DNA of 64,000 bases from Pinus tabuliformis (Eukaryota; Streptophyta; Pinopsida; Pinales; Pinaceae): assembly GCA_031772625.1 (NCBI GenBank), contig CM062810.1, positions 708,959,584-709,023,583 of the forward strand. Reading direction: 5' to 3'. The position numbers and the translations under genes were made by a program. Under the pieces are notes generated by a model. That model saw nothing but the letters and a program-made list of their open reading frames with translations. It did not search any database and was not told the origin of the DNA. Below are positions 33,113 through 45,046 of this stretch, in pieces (position 1 is the first letter of the stretch; each line of letters opens with the position of its first letter).

Positions 33113-34941
33113 TGATCCAAAATGGATCCTAAAAACCCTCTAAGTCTTCAAAAATAAAACAAAAAAAACTATTGCATGAGAAAAACCTTTACAAAAAGCG
33201 AATTACACTATCGTGCAAGAAAAAACACGTAGAGACAGATCCTATTGTTGGGTTGTGTTATATTCTTTCCATGTAGTTAATAGGGGATTTGAAGGGCACC
33301 CGTAACCCCACTTTATGGGGTCCGGGGCAGCGCCCCGGAAAATTTTGGTTTTGGACCATATGTTAGGTTGGGCGGACCCACCTATGGTTTTGTGCATGAT
33401 TTTCGCACATGTTTTTTGGACGCGATGGTTTTCGGTCCATGGTATTGGACGCGATGGTTTTCAGTCCATGGTATTGGATGCTTCGACATGTATAAATATG
33501 TATTGTAACATTGAAAGGAATATAATGAAAAATCAAGCTGGTAGTCCCGGTTTTGGGATCCAGGGAAAAATCTCTGTGCATATGTGTTTTATGGGTTATT
33601 CTCTCGCATTGTTTATTTTCTTTGTTTAAGAATTCATATGCAGGTAATTTCTGTATAGGGTTAAAACCTACACCTATCGCAGGCCAAACAACAATGCATA
33701 GGAGCCGTCGGATCTGGCTGATCAACGGTCCAGATCTGATCGGCATATCACAATTGGCGGTGGCAGGCGGAGTTAATCGGGTGTGGCCTTATGGAAATCG
33801 CGATGGCGATCAAGCGTGATTAGACAAGGACCGTCGATCAAGCGCGCAGATCCGACGGTCCAAATCTACCCGCGCTATATCGCATTGCTCGTATGCATGT
33901 ACAAAGGGACTTAACCCGTGTCCCAGAGGATTAGTGATATGCGATTGCGATATCGCAATATCGCATCGCAACTATATAAAGGGGTGATGCCAAGAGGCCA
34001 GTGACCATGTGATGCACTGATAGCCGATAAGGCCAATCGGCGCAATCAGCGATCAGAAGCCAAACAGGGAGATGTGACATGCGATATGGCTGGACCCGAA
34101 AGGGTTATGAATGCGATATTATAACATTTGAAGTCCGATATGGGGAAAATTGTTGGGATTTTCTTTGTATTTTAGATTTTTCATAATAAACCCAAATACA
34201 AAGGAACCCTTGACTGAGCGACTTGCGATAGCAATACAAAGGCGGACCTGATGGATTTTAGGGCAGAGTTAATAATATTTCAAGTCCGAAAAACGACATT
34301 TTGGCGGATTTTTATAGTGTTGCTGTGTATTTCTCTGTGTAAACAGAGAAAGACTATTTTGGGATTTCTAATGCGTTGATGGTCCCTTCCGTTACAAAAC
34401 AGGTGGCCACCATCCCTAAAGATGTTTAACAATGATTGTTTAACGCTCAGAGGGGATTTGAGCTGATAGAGGTTGGGAGCGAGAGAGCCCAAAAGGGAAA
34501 ACGAACACACAAGCGCCGATTGGCTTAAAAGCCACAGAATGACAGAGAGGGCAGTACTGAGACAGAGAGAAAATAGAGACAGAGAGCGAGAGGGAGAGTC
34601 TGTGTACTCAAAAAGACTTGGGGGATCCAAGTAAAGCCCTATTGTTTTATTCTTGTTGTGTTGAGACTCAATTTGAGCTCACATTTGTAAAAACTCTGCT
34701 CTTGAAGACATAATAGAGAGGTCACCACTGAAAGCTAGACCAGGAGATGTAGCCCAAGAGTTTTGGGTGAACTCCTTGATTATTTGTTGTGTTATGTGTG
34801 TTTGTCTATTATGTTTCTCTAACTGCTCATTGTCTATATTATTCGCAATCTTTTCGATCCGTTGCACTAAGTAATATAGGAAAATGCTGCACATGAGTCC
34901 GTAATACCTTAAAAGTAATCTAAGATCTCACTTTTAGATCA
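33113..34941 (+). repeat. 5' LTR of gypsy-2 (1397 bp without its solo-LTR insertion)
   Basis: TGATCCAAAATGG...AGATCA. It is unusually CpG-rich for this window, with many GCGATAT-like words (GCGATATCGC near 33925-33970) and a TATA-like ACTATATAAAGGGG near 33972. The 3' LTR shows the same motifs with several C-to-T changes. Confidence 0.92.
33246..33672 (+). mobile_element. Solo LTR of the copia-1 family
   Basis: TGTTGGGTTG...AACCTACA, 427 bp, closely similar to the copia-1 LTRs including the tandem GCGATGG block, but lacking about 40 bp near 33275. It is flanked by CCTAT at 33241-33245 and 33673-33677. The 3' LTR of gypsy-2 has CCTAT once at the same point. LTR-LTR recombination probably removed the rest of the element. 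Confidence 0.93.
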
Positions 34942-34943
34942 AG

Positions 34944-34955
34944 TGGTATCATAGC
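34944..34955 (+). other. Primer binding site of gypsy-2
   Basis: TGGTATCATAGC, one base from the initiator-Met site, two bases after the LTR. Confidence 0.85.
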
Positions 34956-34998
34956 TTTAGGTTTGCTAAGGTTAGACAAGCTTGTGCTAGATTTTTGA

Positions 34999-37866
34999 AT
35001 GCTAACTAGGTCAAAGATCAAACTAGGAGAAGGAGAACTCGTTGAGACTAATCCAGAGATTGGAAGAGTCTATTCGCAGGGGAGAATAGTCGAAGAATTC
35101 CCATTGGAACCAGAATCTCAATTCATGGATAGTTTAATGTCCATGCGAGCCATGGTGGAAGAGATGTATCGAGAATTTAAGAAGGGTCGAGGTGAAAGTA
35201 CTTCAACACCCAAACAAGACAAAGGAGCAGAGAAACCTTCTCTAGATGCCTCCCTAGAGGGCAAAGGGAAAGGGGAAAAGCCTCCTCCCTCATCTCCTCC
35301 ACCATCACCTCCATCATCCTCATCTCCTAGCCCTGAAAAGAAAAAGAAGAAAACATCTTTGATTAAATTAGATGTAAAGTTGATTTGCCAATTTATGATG
35401 GAGAATTAAATGCAGAAAAGCTAGATAACTAGATTATATAGATTGATGTATATTGCAGGGTGTAGAACATTGATTCAGAAAGGAGAAGGATTCAGCTGGC
35501 TAGCCTTCGCCTTGGAGGAACTGCCCTAGTGTGGTGGGAAGGCAAGACACAAGCTGATCTGAAGAAACATGGTAAAATTCTTTCTACCTGGAATGAATTT
35601 GTTTATGCCATCTGTTATCACTGAAAATATTTCAAAGGAAAAGGGTAAGGTAAGGGAGAATTGGTCTTGGTTATTCTCATGCTCCTTTCATGCATAAGAA
35701 GCACTTCGCAAACTCATGGTCAGCATACATCAGAGTTCTTTGAAGGCTCAAGCAAGGCATGTAAGCTGAAAGGGATTACTTACAAGGTATAAACATCAAG
35801 CAAAGGCAAAACAAGGAAAGGAAAGACTTTTATGAACTCCAAAGTTTTATGTTATGAAAAGAGCAGTCGACTTCCAAGGGGATTACCAAGCAATGGAAAA
35901 ATCATCTCTGAAAAGTGAAAGAGGTTTTCGTTCATAAGATACTGAAATACAAAAACCTCTTCCACTTTCTTCAAATCCATTATTATTTGAGAGAAATGAA
36001 TGATCAAACTTGCGCTACGAAACTGCTGTAGGTGCAGTTTTTCATCTCCTGTTTCACACCTATTTTTCAAAGACACATTTTGGGCGGTAGGGAAGGTGTT
36101 TCAAAAAACCAAGACAGGTTTTTGTTCAGCATGGATTGGTTCACAAAAGCCTCCTTCAGTTTTTCGAAATACAGTTTTTGTGAGAAGTTATGATCTCTTT
36201 CCCAAGACCTATTTTTCAGCCAGAACAGAGCAAGGGACAGTCTCCTAGTTTCTAGGAACAACAAAAGGATGAGTCATCAAGGGCCAGCTGGAAGGTTATG
36301 AGCACCATCAAATTCGACTTCATGGAGTTTTAGGTGTCAAAGAATGTTTTAAATGTTTAGATAAGGTTGTTGTAATCATAATAAGGAGTTACACTCCTAG
36401 TTGTATTAGGTCTCTAGGACTCCTAGTTAGCTGTCCTTTGTATTAAATAGTTAGTTTTAAGTGTCAATAGGTGTCAAATTAGGAGGAATTCGAATTCCCC
36501 TCATGCTGGAGGAAGGAATCTACATGAACTCTATATATGGGAGAAGAACTAATGTATTAAGGGTTGGAAAATGTTAGAGAAAAAGACTACTTTTGTAAAT
36601 GATATGCAGGGATTGATATATACAGAAGCAGTTGGACTTTTCTGAAGCTGAGATTCTTAGTGTACTTCAGTGAGCTTCATCTTTTATCTTTGAAATGCTT
36701 TACTTCCATAGTCTTAATGCTTACTTCTCAGGATTCATGAAGGATTTTTTATGTTCAGAATATGTGATTTTGTCCTTTCCTTAATTCTTACAATGGTATG
36801 GATGTATAATCACTCAGAATTCACTGAATGTGCTCTGACTTCCTGTATACATTCATAAACTGTGTGGTCCCATATGAGTTTATGTTCTGAACGTTTAAAT
36901 GCTGAATGCCCTGACTTCCATGTAGGTATTAAACTCTGATCTATCACTTTAAATTCTTTCCTTTTTGAATACCTTGATGTATCATTACTCAGAATTCATG
37001 CCCACATGCTCTGACTCCTATGAACTTCAAGTTATTGAGACTTTCTTGAATGTGTCACTCTTTCATTGAAGTATATACAAGCCTCAGTTTTATAAGAAGA
37101 GCTATTTGTTATCCTTATCTCTGTCACTGACTCCATAGCCCAATGGTAGCAAGTCTCCATCTTCCAATCTACAAACATATAAAATCACAAACCATAGAGT
37201 TAGCCATCTATCCATATCTTTAATCAATATCATTAACCCTTTGAGAGAGCCCTCTCAGGCTAAGGAGGCTAAGCCTTAGCTAAAATATTGGTTTGAAATA
37301 GTTACTTGAAGTCTTCCTGGTCCGCAGCCTTCCAGGGCCTGATTTTGAGATAACACCATCAAAAAACAATTCTATCCACTATCTTATATGTAGCAAGCAA
37401 TGATGAGTTGGCAAACTCTTCGCCAATTAAAGGGCCAAAGTGTACAAAGTTATACCCAGGAATTTAGAAAAAGAGCTTTAACTCTAGGCATATCTCTAGA
37501 CTCACCTGAAACTTTGTTGAAGTATATAGGTGGTCTACATAGCTATTTGAAGCACACCATTCTCATGTTTAATCCCACTAGCCTAGATGATGTATCAGTT
37601 CAGGCTACACATCTAGAAGCTAGAGGCAAGAATGTGAACCCAGAGATTGGGGGATCATCAAAACCCTCTGCAAGCAAGAACAAGGAAAAGAAGAAGCTAA
37701 AATGGAAGGAGAGGAAGACAAATGCTATACAGAAAGACAAACCTTCATGCACTCACTGTAAGAAGGATGGACACAATGATGAACACTGCTAGTCTTTGCA
37801 TCCGGAGCTGAAACCTAAGAAGTTCGGTGGTAAGAAGAAGAAGACTGCTGCTGCTATTTAGAAATA
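34999..37866 (+). pseudogene. Gypsy-2 gag, split by a solo LTR
   Basis: The first frame (34999-35409) has a Pro/Ser-rich and Lys-rich region after SQFMDSLMSMRAMVEEMYREF. The gag core follows in other frames to 35612 (GGTALVWWEGKTQ) and resumes at 37361 after the solo LTR (SWQTLRQLKGQSVQSY, QATHLEARGKN). A zinc knuckle CTHCKKDGHNDEHC ends at 37789. In-frame TAGs follow the insertion (about 37391), follow the knuckle (37790) and lie at 37859. Gag forms the particle and packages element RNA. Confidence 0.85.
35613..37355 (+). mobile_element. Solo LTR of an unidentified LTR element in gypsy-2 gag (1743 bp)
   Basis: Ends are TGTTATC...GATAACA with a 5-bp duplication CCATC (35608-35612 and 37356-37360). 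Joining the flanks at the duplication restores the reading frame of gag, which confirms the limits. A TATA-like CTATATATGGG lies near 36532. No coding domain or internal primer site was seen, hence solo LTR rather than a complete element. Its orientation is assumed from the TATA position and is uncertain. Confidence 0.85.
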
Positions 37867-38685
37867 CTTGGGGTCAGACTCAGGGGATGGAACAATAGTC
37901 ATAGCCACAAGTATAAAAGGTAAAATTTTTGAAGCATCTACAAGTAATTCTACACAATCTATTGATAATGAAGATAATGAGAGGAAAAGGCATGAGCTTT
38001 TTCATATTAGACTTATTTCCAAGCACCAAAAGATTGATACTTTATTTGATAGTGGATCACAAGTAAACTTGATTTCTAAAACAATTGTAATGAAGTTGGG
38101 TTACTAACAACACCTCACAAGAAGCCATATCCATTGGGTTGGGTATGTGATAAAGCAAAGCTACAAGTGACTAGACAATGTAAACTTAGGTTTGCTATTG
38201 GGTCAACATTTGTAGACGAGGTTGAGTTAGATATAGTTCCCTTGGATATATGTGGTATTGTTTTAGGAAGTCCTTACTTGTATGATAGAAAAGCCATTTT
38301 CTATAGAGCTGAAAATAAGTATAAACTAACTAAAGATGGAATAGAATATTTTGTAAGAGCTCATAAACTCAAAAATAACTATTCTCTCATAAACTCAGGG
38401 CAGATGAAAAGAATTGTAAATTCATGCAAGCAATTTTTACTAATGGTTGTAAAGGAAAATAACCCAGATAAAACCAACGTATTTGAAGGCTGTGATGCTA
38501 AACAGAAAGCTGATTTAGTTAAAGTTGTTTCAGAATTTGATATCCTATTTCAAGAACCTAAAGGTCTACCACCCAAAAGGGAAATAGTACATGATACTCA
38601 TTTGCAACAAGATGCTCCATTACCTAACATTGGAATGTACAGGTTATCCGCTTTAGAGAATGTAGAAATCAAGAAGCAAGTATAG
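37867..38685 (+). pseudogene. Gypsy-2 protease and linker
   Basis: Aspartic protease with the active site DSGSQVNLIS (about 38050-38085) and the later ICGIVLGSPYL block. A TAA at about 38105 splits it. The frame 38134-38685 carries the protease C-terminus and the linker to RT (FQEPKGLPPKREIVHD), ending at a TAG (38683) directly before the RT block ELLDKGFI. Confidence 0.82.
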
Positions 38686-39860
38686 GAGTTGCTTGATAAA
38701 GGGTTCATAAGACCAATCACATCACCATGTGGATCTCCAATCGTACTAGTGAGAAAGAAAGATGGTTCGTGGAGGATGTGCATTGATTACAGAGCACTGA
38801 ATAATAATGATCAAGAATCGTTATCCTCTTCCTTGCATTGATGATCTATTAGATCAGCTGAAAGAAGCAGTTTACTTTTCCAAGTTGGACTTGCGTAGTG
38901 GCTATTATCAGGTCATAGTTGCAGAACAAGATGCATGGAAGACTGCTTTCAAAACAAAGCAAGGGCTGTATGAATGGTTGGTTATGCCTTTTGGCTTAAC
39001 TAATGCTCCTGCCACTTTCATGATAGTTATGAATGATGTACTCCGACCTTTTATTGATCTTTTTGTAATTGTATATTTAGATGACATTCTTGTTTTTAGT
39101 AAAACATAGGAAAAACATTTGAAGCATGTAAAGCATAATTTAGATGTTATGAAAAGAGAAAATGTCTATGTGAAGTTATCAAAATGTGAATTTGGTAAAT
39201 CATCTTTAAATTATTTGGGTCTTATTGTAGGGGTTGGTGAATTGAAGATAGATCCCTCTAAGGTTGAAGTCATTGTGAACCGGCCTAAACACAAATCTGC
39301 TACAGAAGTTAGGAGTTTCCTAGGAGCAACACAATATTGGAGAAAGTTTATTGCTAACTTTTCCTTGATTGCAGCTCCCTTACATGCTTTAACAGGATTG
39401 AACAAGGTGTTTCAGTGGGGAGGAAAACAACAGAAAGCCTTCGACACCTTAAAAGAAAAAATTAGTACAACACCAGTACTAGCACTGCCAGATCTTCAAT
39501 GACCATTTGAGATTGAAACAAATGCCAGTGACTATGCCATGGGAGCAATGTTGATGCAACACGGTAAACCCATATGCTATCATTCTGAGACATTTAATTC
39601 TGCAATAGTTAATTATCCCACATATGATAAAGAATTGTATGCATTAGTACAGAGTGTGAAAAAGTGGAAACATTACCTAATGGGCAAAGAAACAATTATA
39701 CATACAGATCATCAACCACTTCAATATTTGCACTCACAAACTAAATTGCAGCAATCAAGACACTATAGGTGGATGGGTTTTCTACAGTAGTTTCATCTTG
39801 TCATCAGATATAAGAAGGACATACACAATAAGGTTGCAGATATGTTATCCAGACCAATCA
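38686..39860 (+). pseudogene. Gypsy-2 reverse transcriptase and RNase H
   Basis: RT blocks in order: [20 protein letters not shown], a shift near 38800, [26 protein letters not shown] and the intact catalytic YLDDIL (Asp pair at 39081-39086). TAG 39107 and TGA 39500 interrupt RT and the RT-RNase H joint. RNase H shows NASDYAMGAMLMQ, DKELYALVQ, TDHQPLQYL and ADMLSRP; its usual catalytic DAS is NAS here. TAG 39788 is also in frame. The stops are CAG-, CGA- or TGG-type positions. Confidence 0.87.
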
Positions 39861-41194
39861 TAAATTCATCTACTATACTTAAGCATAACTCAGTAATGCA
39901 TGAAAGCTACATTGAACAATATGCTCAAGATATAGATTTTAAAGATGTATATGCAACTTTAAGTCATGGCAAACAAGTAGAAGAATTGGATTATTATGTT
40001 AAGGACCAACTCTTGTATCATTTGGGAAAGTTATGCATTCCACAAATTGAAAGAGTTAACATAATCCGAGAAGCACATACTTCTCTTATATCAGGTCATT
40101 TTGGTGTAAGTAAAATAGTTGCATAGTTGCAAAGGTTCTATTATTGGCCAAGAATGCATGAAACAGTTTCTAGATATATTGAAGGGTGTACCATGTGTGC
40201 TAAAAGCAAGCCCAACAATAGAAAAATAGGCTTGTACACTCTACTTCCAATTCATTCTTGTCCTTGGGAAAGTGTTTCCATGGACTTTGTTGGGGGATTG
40301 CCAAAACATAGAAAAGGTCATGATTATTTATATGTTATTGTGGACAGGTTCAACAAAATGTGTATTTTAATACCTTGTAACAAGCAGATTACAGCTGAAC
40401 AAACAACGAAGTTGTTCTTTCAGCATGTATGGGTTCATTTTGGGTTACCCATTTCCATTGTATCTGATCGAGATTCCCGATTTGTTGGGAAGTTTTGGTC
40501 AAGTCTGTGGGAATTGATGGACACCAGATTGAAGAAGAGCACGACATTTAATCCACAAACAGATGGCCAAATAGAGCTGGTCAGCAGGACAGTGATCCAG
40601 TTTCTCAGGGGCTATTGTAGCAAGCATCACAATCTTTGGGATGAAAATTTGTGTTATGTGCAACATGCTTACAACTGTGCGAAGCACTCTTCTACTCAGA
40701 GATCTCCTTTTGAGACTTGTTTTGGTTTTACACCAAAGTCTCCCTTGGATTTTGTCTTTGGTAAAGACATAGCAGTTGATGGACACAATGATGTGGACAA
40801 AGCAACCAAGTTCATTGAACAGATCCAAGAAATTCACCAGGAAGTGCAGGAACAGCTGGAAAGAAGCCAGGCCAAGTACAAGGAAAGGCATGACAAGCAT
40901 CGAATTGAGCATAGCTTCCAAGTTGGTGATCAAGTTTGGTTGTACATCAACAAAGACAGAATGCAAGGTGAAGGTAAGAAGTTGAAGCCAATAAGGTATG
41001 GGCCTTTCAAGATACTTGAGAAAATTGGTGAAAACGCTTTTCGCCTTGATTTGCCAGCTTATATGCACATCTATTCAGTCGTTAATGTAGAGAACTTGAG
41101 ACTGTTTGAACCTTCATTGATTGAAGATCTCGAAGAGCAAATTCAGTTGCATTATATTAATGATTTGTTGCCTGAATATCTCAATGAGTTGTAG
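39861..41194 (+). pseudogene. Gypsy-2 integrase
   Basis: The N-terminal zinc domain (REAHTSLISGHFG to CTMCAKSK, about 40067-40210) is broken by a TAG at 40124. The core is open from 40127 to 41194 with SMDFVGGLPKH, VSDRDSRFVGKFW and TDGQIELVSRTV giving the D, D and E residues. QVGDQVWLYI and VNVENLRLFEPS are the C-terminal blocks. Apart from the stop in the zinc domain, the catalytic core looks intact. Confidence 0.88.
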
Positions 41195-41195
41195 A

Positions 41196-41341
41196 AGACA
41201 CAGTTTTGGACAGAAAGGTGAGAACTACGTGCAAAGGAGATGTTGGGTACCTCAGAATCAGACTCAAAGGTTCAAAACCGAGCAGTGCACGATGGGTAGA
41301 GATTGGACAACTGAGGAAGTTGTATCCTCACTTGATTGATG
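41196..41341 (+). pseudogene. Chromodomain-like C-terminus of gypsy-2 integrase, out of frame
   Basis: One base off the integrase frame, the sequence reads VLDRKVRTT, LRIRLKGSKPSSARWVE and LRKLYPHLID, then TAA. The L..LKGS....A.W pattern followed by YPHL resembles the degenerate chromodomain tail of some chromoviruses. The shift falls at the TAG ending the integrase ORF (41192-41194). Assignment to a chromovirus lineage rests mainly on this segment. Confidence 0.6.
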
Positions 41342-41389
41342 CTTAAAAACCAACTTTTTGTGGTCCAAAAGCTTTTCAGTGGGAGGGCG

Positions 41390-42746
41390 TGATCCAAAAT
41401 GGATCCTAAAAACCCTTTAAGTCTTCACAAAAAAAAAAAAAACTATCGCATGAGAAAAACCTTTACAAAAGGCGGATTGCACTATCAGGCAAGAAAAAAC
41501 ACGCGGAGACAGAGCCTATCAGAGGCCAAAACAATAATGCACAAGAGCCGTCGGATCTGGTCGATCAACGGCCCAGATTTGGTCGGCATATCGTAATTGG
41601 CGGTGGCAGGTAGAGTTAATCGGGCACGGCCTTATGGAAATCGTGATGGTGATCAAGCGTGATTAGATGAGGATTGTCGATCAAGCGCACAGATTCGACA
41701 GTCTAGATCTACCCGCGCTATATCGCATTGCTTGTATGCATGTACAAAGGGACTTAACCCGCGGCCCGGAGGATTAGCGATATGTGCTTGCGATTTTGCA
41801 ATATCGCATCGCAATTGTATAAAGGGGTGATGCCAAGAGGCCAACGACCATGCGATGCACCGATAGCTGATAAGGCCGATTGGCACGATCGGCGATCAGA
41901 AGCCAAACAGGGAGATGTGACATGTGATATGGCCGGACTCTAAAGGGTTATGAATGTGATATTATAACATTTGAAGTTCGATATGGGGAAAATTGTCGGG
42001 ATTTTCTTTGTATTTGGGATTTTTCATAATAAACCCAAATACAAAAGAACCCAGGACCGAGCGACTTGCAATAGCGATACAAAGGCATTCTCGATGGATT
42101 TTAGGGTAGAGTTAATAATATTTCAAGTCCGGAAAAAGGCGTTTTGGCGGATTTTTACAGTGTTGCTGTGTATTTCTTTGTGTAAACAAAGAACGATTGT
42201 TTTGGGATTTCTAATGCGTCGATGGTCCCTTCCATTACAAAACAGGTGGCCACTATCCCTGAAGACATTTAACAATGATTGTTTAATGCTCAGAGGGGAT
42301 TTGAGCCAGAGAGCCGGAAAGGGAAAACGAACAGATAAGCGCCAATTGGCTTAAAAGCCATAGAATGATAGAGAAGGAGAGAGCAGTGCTGAGACAGAGA
42401 GAAAACATAGACAAAGAGTAAGAGGGAGAGCATGTGTACTCAAAAAGACTTAGGGGATCCAAGTAAAGAGACTCAATTTGAGCTCGCATTTGTAAAAACT
42501 CTGCTCTTGAAGACATAATAGAGAGGTCACCACTAAAAGCTGGACCAGGAGACGTAGCCCAAGAGTTTTGGGTGAACTCCTTGATTATTTGCTGTGTTAT
42601 GTGTGTTTGTCTATTATGTTTCTCTAACTGCTCATTGTCTATATTATTCAGAATCTTTTCAATCCGTTGCACTAAGTAATATAGGCAAATCCTGCACATG
42701 AGTCCGTAATACCTTAAAAGTAATCTAAGATCTCATTTTCAGATCA
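41390..42746 (+). repeat. 3' LTR of gypsy-2 (1357 bp)
   Basis: It follows the polypurine tract GTGGGAGGGCG (41379-41389) and ends AGATCA at 42746, then ATCAC. It matches the 5' LTR minus its solo-LTR insertion, with many substitutions and a few short deletions (for example near 42308 and 42468). Confidence 0.92.
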
Positions 42747-42751
42747 ATCAC

Positions 42752-43360
42752 ATCATCAACATAAAGAACAATGATCAACTGCTTACCTTCCACCATGATG
42801 TGGTACAAGTTCACATATGCTTCACTCTTTGTGAAGCCCAACCCAGTGAAGTAGTTGTTGATCTTGGTGTACCAAGCACGAGGTGCTTGCTTCAGCTTGT
42901 ATAAAGCTCTCTTGAGTCGGTACACATGCGACTCACGATCGAAGGTCTCAAAACCTTCCTGTTGCTCTATGTACACCTCTCCCTCAATCATGCCATCAAG
43001 GAATGCAGTCTTCACATCCATCTGATGGATCTTCCAACCCATTTGTGCTGATAGTGCCAACATCGATATGATAGATGAGTACCTTGCTACAGGAGCAAAA
43101 GTCTCATCATAACCGATCCCCTCAACCTGTGAGAAACCACGGGCAACAAACCTTGCCTAATGTTGTCCACACTACCGTTAGCAACATGCTTAACCTTGTA
43201 AAGCCAACAAGAACTCACAAATGTCTTGTTCTCCGGTCTTGGAACAACATCCCAAACACTGTTCCGAACTTTGGAGTCATACTCCTCCACCATAGCATCA
43301 ACCCAAAATGGCTACTGCACTGCTTCCTCAAAGGAAGATGGTTCGGTCTCTACACATTCC
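42752..43360 (-). pseudogene. Copia-2 RT N-terminal part
   Basis: The minus strand gives NSVWDVVPRPENKTFVSSCW and YKVKHVANGS (43293-43150), a shift near 43150, then IHQMDVKTAFLDG, LKRALYKLKQAPRAWY and LYVDDVI, where gypsy-2 interrupts at 42752. The catalytic YVDD survives on this side of the break; its downstream half is at 33112. Confidence 0.88.
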
Positions 43361-43639
43361 CCAACAAGGGCCATGTATCTAGTGTACCGCTCTGGTGACG
43401 TCCTCTGTCTGCACTAAGAAGATGGCTCTCCCACATTCTCTCTTGCATCCATCAACAATATGTCAGCTTCCCTTGTGCGTTTCCACCCCTCTGGAAGACT
43501 CTGCATGAGTGGATGTCTCCACTCCTGGAACCACTGCATGCGACTGCTCTGCATCAGTCTGAGGCTCCTCCTCCTTAGGAAACAAAAGTTCCTCCCTACC
43601 TGCAACTTGAGCTCCCTCTCAAGGTAAACTCACATGGCC

Positions 43640-44565
43640 TTCAACTCATTGAACTTAAAATCTCTGCGAACCACTGTCCTCTGACTGGTAGGCAAATACA
43701 CCCGATAGTTGTGGGAGTATCAGTGTACCCCACAAGTATCCCCAACTCTGTTGTTAGCTCTAGCTTCTTCTGGGCATCCTTGGTCAGATGGAAATAAAAT
43801 GATGAGCCAAAGATCCTAAAGTGACCCACATCTAGTCTCTTCCCGAAGAAAGCTTCCTTTGGTGTCTTCATCCCAAGTATGCGATGTGGGTTTCTATTTT
43901 GCAAGTAAACTGTTGTGTTGCATGCCTCATGCCACAAATCAAGTGGTAGGCCTTGGTCATGCAGCATCGCTCAAGCTTCTCCCACAATCGTTTTGTTCTT
44001 CCTCTAGACCACCCCATTCTGTTGTTGGTTATGAGGTGATGTCAACTCCCGTTTAATTCCTTCTACTGCACATAAGTCCTTAAACTCTTGAGAGACATAC
44101 TCTCCACCATTGTTGCTTCGCAAGGCCCTGATCTTCTTTCCAGATTCTTTCTCAACTAAGGCTTTGAACTCACAAAACCTTGAGAAGGCTTGATCCTTCT
44201 TCTGCATGAAATAGATCCAGCATCTACGAGAAAAATCATCAATAAAAATCACATAATACCTTTGTTTAGCTGTGGAGGCTGTCAAGAATGGTCCACACAC
44301 ATCTGTATTAACTCGCTCCAAGATTGTTTCAGCTCGACCGTCTCCATCATGAAAGGAAGATTTTGCATACTTACCCAAGGTACATCCTTTGCATGTGTCC
44401 ACTTGCTCAAGTTCACCTTTGGGAAGTCCGGTAGAAATCTGCTGCATGATCTTCGAGGCCCCATGATGCAAGTGGCCCAATCTTCTATGCCATAACTTGC
44501 CAATATCTTGGCTTTGCACCAATTCTACTTTGGAACTCAATGCAACACAGTCATCTACCTCCATC
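43640..44565 (-). pseudogene. Copia-2 integrase
   Basis: The frame 44564-44004 carries LWHRRLGHLHHGASK and CKGCTLGKYAKSSFH (zinc domain), NTDVCGPF, and RSNNGGEYVS, in which the second catalytic Asp is Asn (minus-strand AAC at 44114-44112). It ends QQNGVV at 44004. After a shift, 43967-43641 carries LWHEACNTTVYLQNR and the integrase C-terminal part. The region 43361-43639 is the linker to RT with several stops. Confidence 0.86.
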
Positions 44566-44677
44566 TTGTAGAGATTCTACACTTGAATCCCAATCCTCTT
44601 GGTCTGACCCGTGGCTATGTGTCTCAGTAATGCCTTTCCTTTACTGAAGACTACATCATAGCCTTTGTCTTCCAACA

Positions 44678-45046
44678 TCATGACCAATACCAAGTTTTCT
44701 TCAGTCCAGGCACATACTTTACATCAGTCAGGGTGAGAGGAGCTCCATGCTCCATCTGAAACACAACCGTACATTCACCTGAAACATGGTACTTTCCATC
44801 ATTACCCATTTCTATGTGCATCTGGAGGTCTTTATCCTCCAAGGTACTGAATAAACTCTTATCACCGGTCATGTGGAATGAGGCTCCACTGTCCAGGTAC
44901 CAAACACAACCCACCATCGATGAAACCATGCATGCGATGAGGGCAAAATCCAATTCGAACTGTGAGGACAGTGCCTCACCATCTGATCCTTTCGAGGATC
45001 CCTTCTTGGATTTCTTCAATGGACAATTAGTTGCATAATGGCCCAC
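44678..45046 (-). pseudogene. Copia-2 protease with end of the gag zinc knuckle
   Basis: The frame starts within a CX2CX4HX4C knuckle (GHYATNC). WYLDSGASFHMT is the protease active site with its Asp intact, followed by the VKYVPGLKK block near its end. About 110 bp to 44566 link to integrase in other frames, with stops. Confidence 0.83.

Larger units (their letters stand above)
33113..42746 (+). mobile_element. Gypsy-2, chromovirus-type element inserted in copia-2 RT (9634 bp)
   Basis: 5' LTR 33113-34941 (with a solo LTR inside), primer site 34944, gag (split by another solo LTR), protease, RT, RNase H, integrase, a chromodomain-like tail and 3' LTR 41390-42746. Target duplication ATCAC at 33108-33112 and 42747-42751. 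Coding is broken by about nine stops and several shifts, so it cannot move on its own. Confidence 0.94.
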
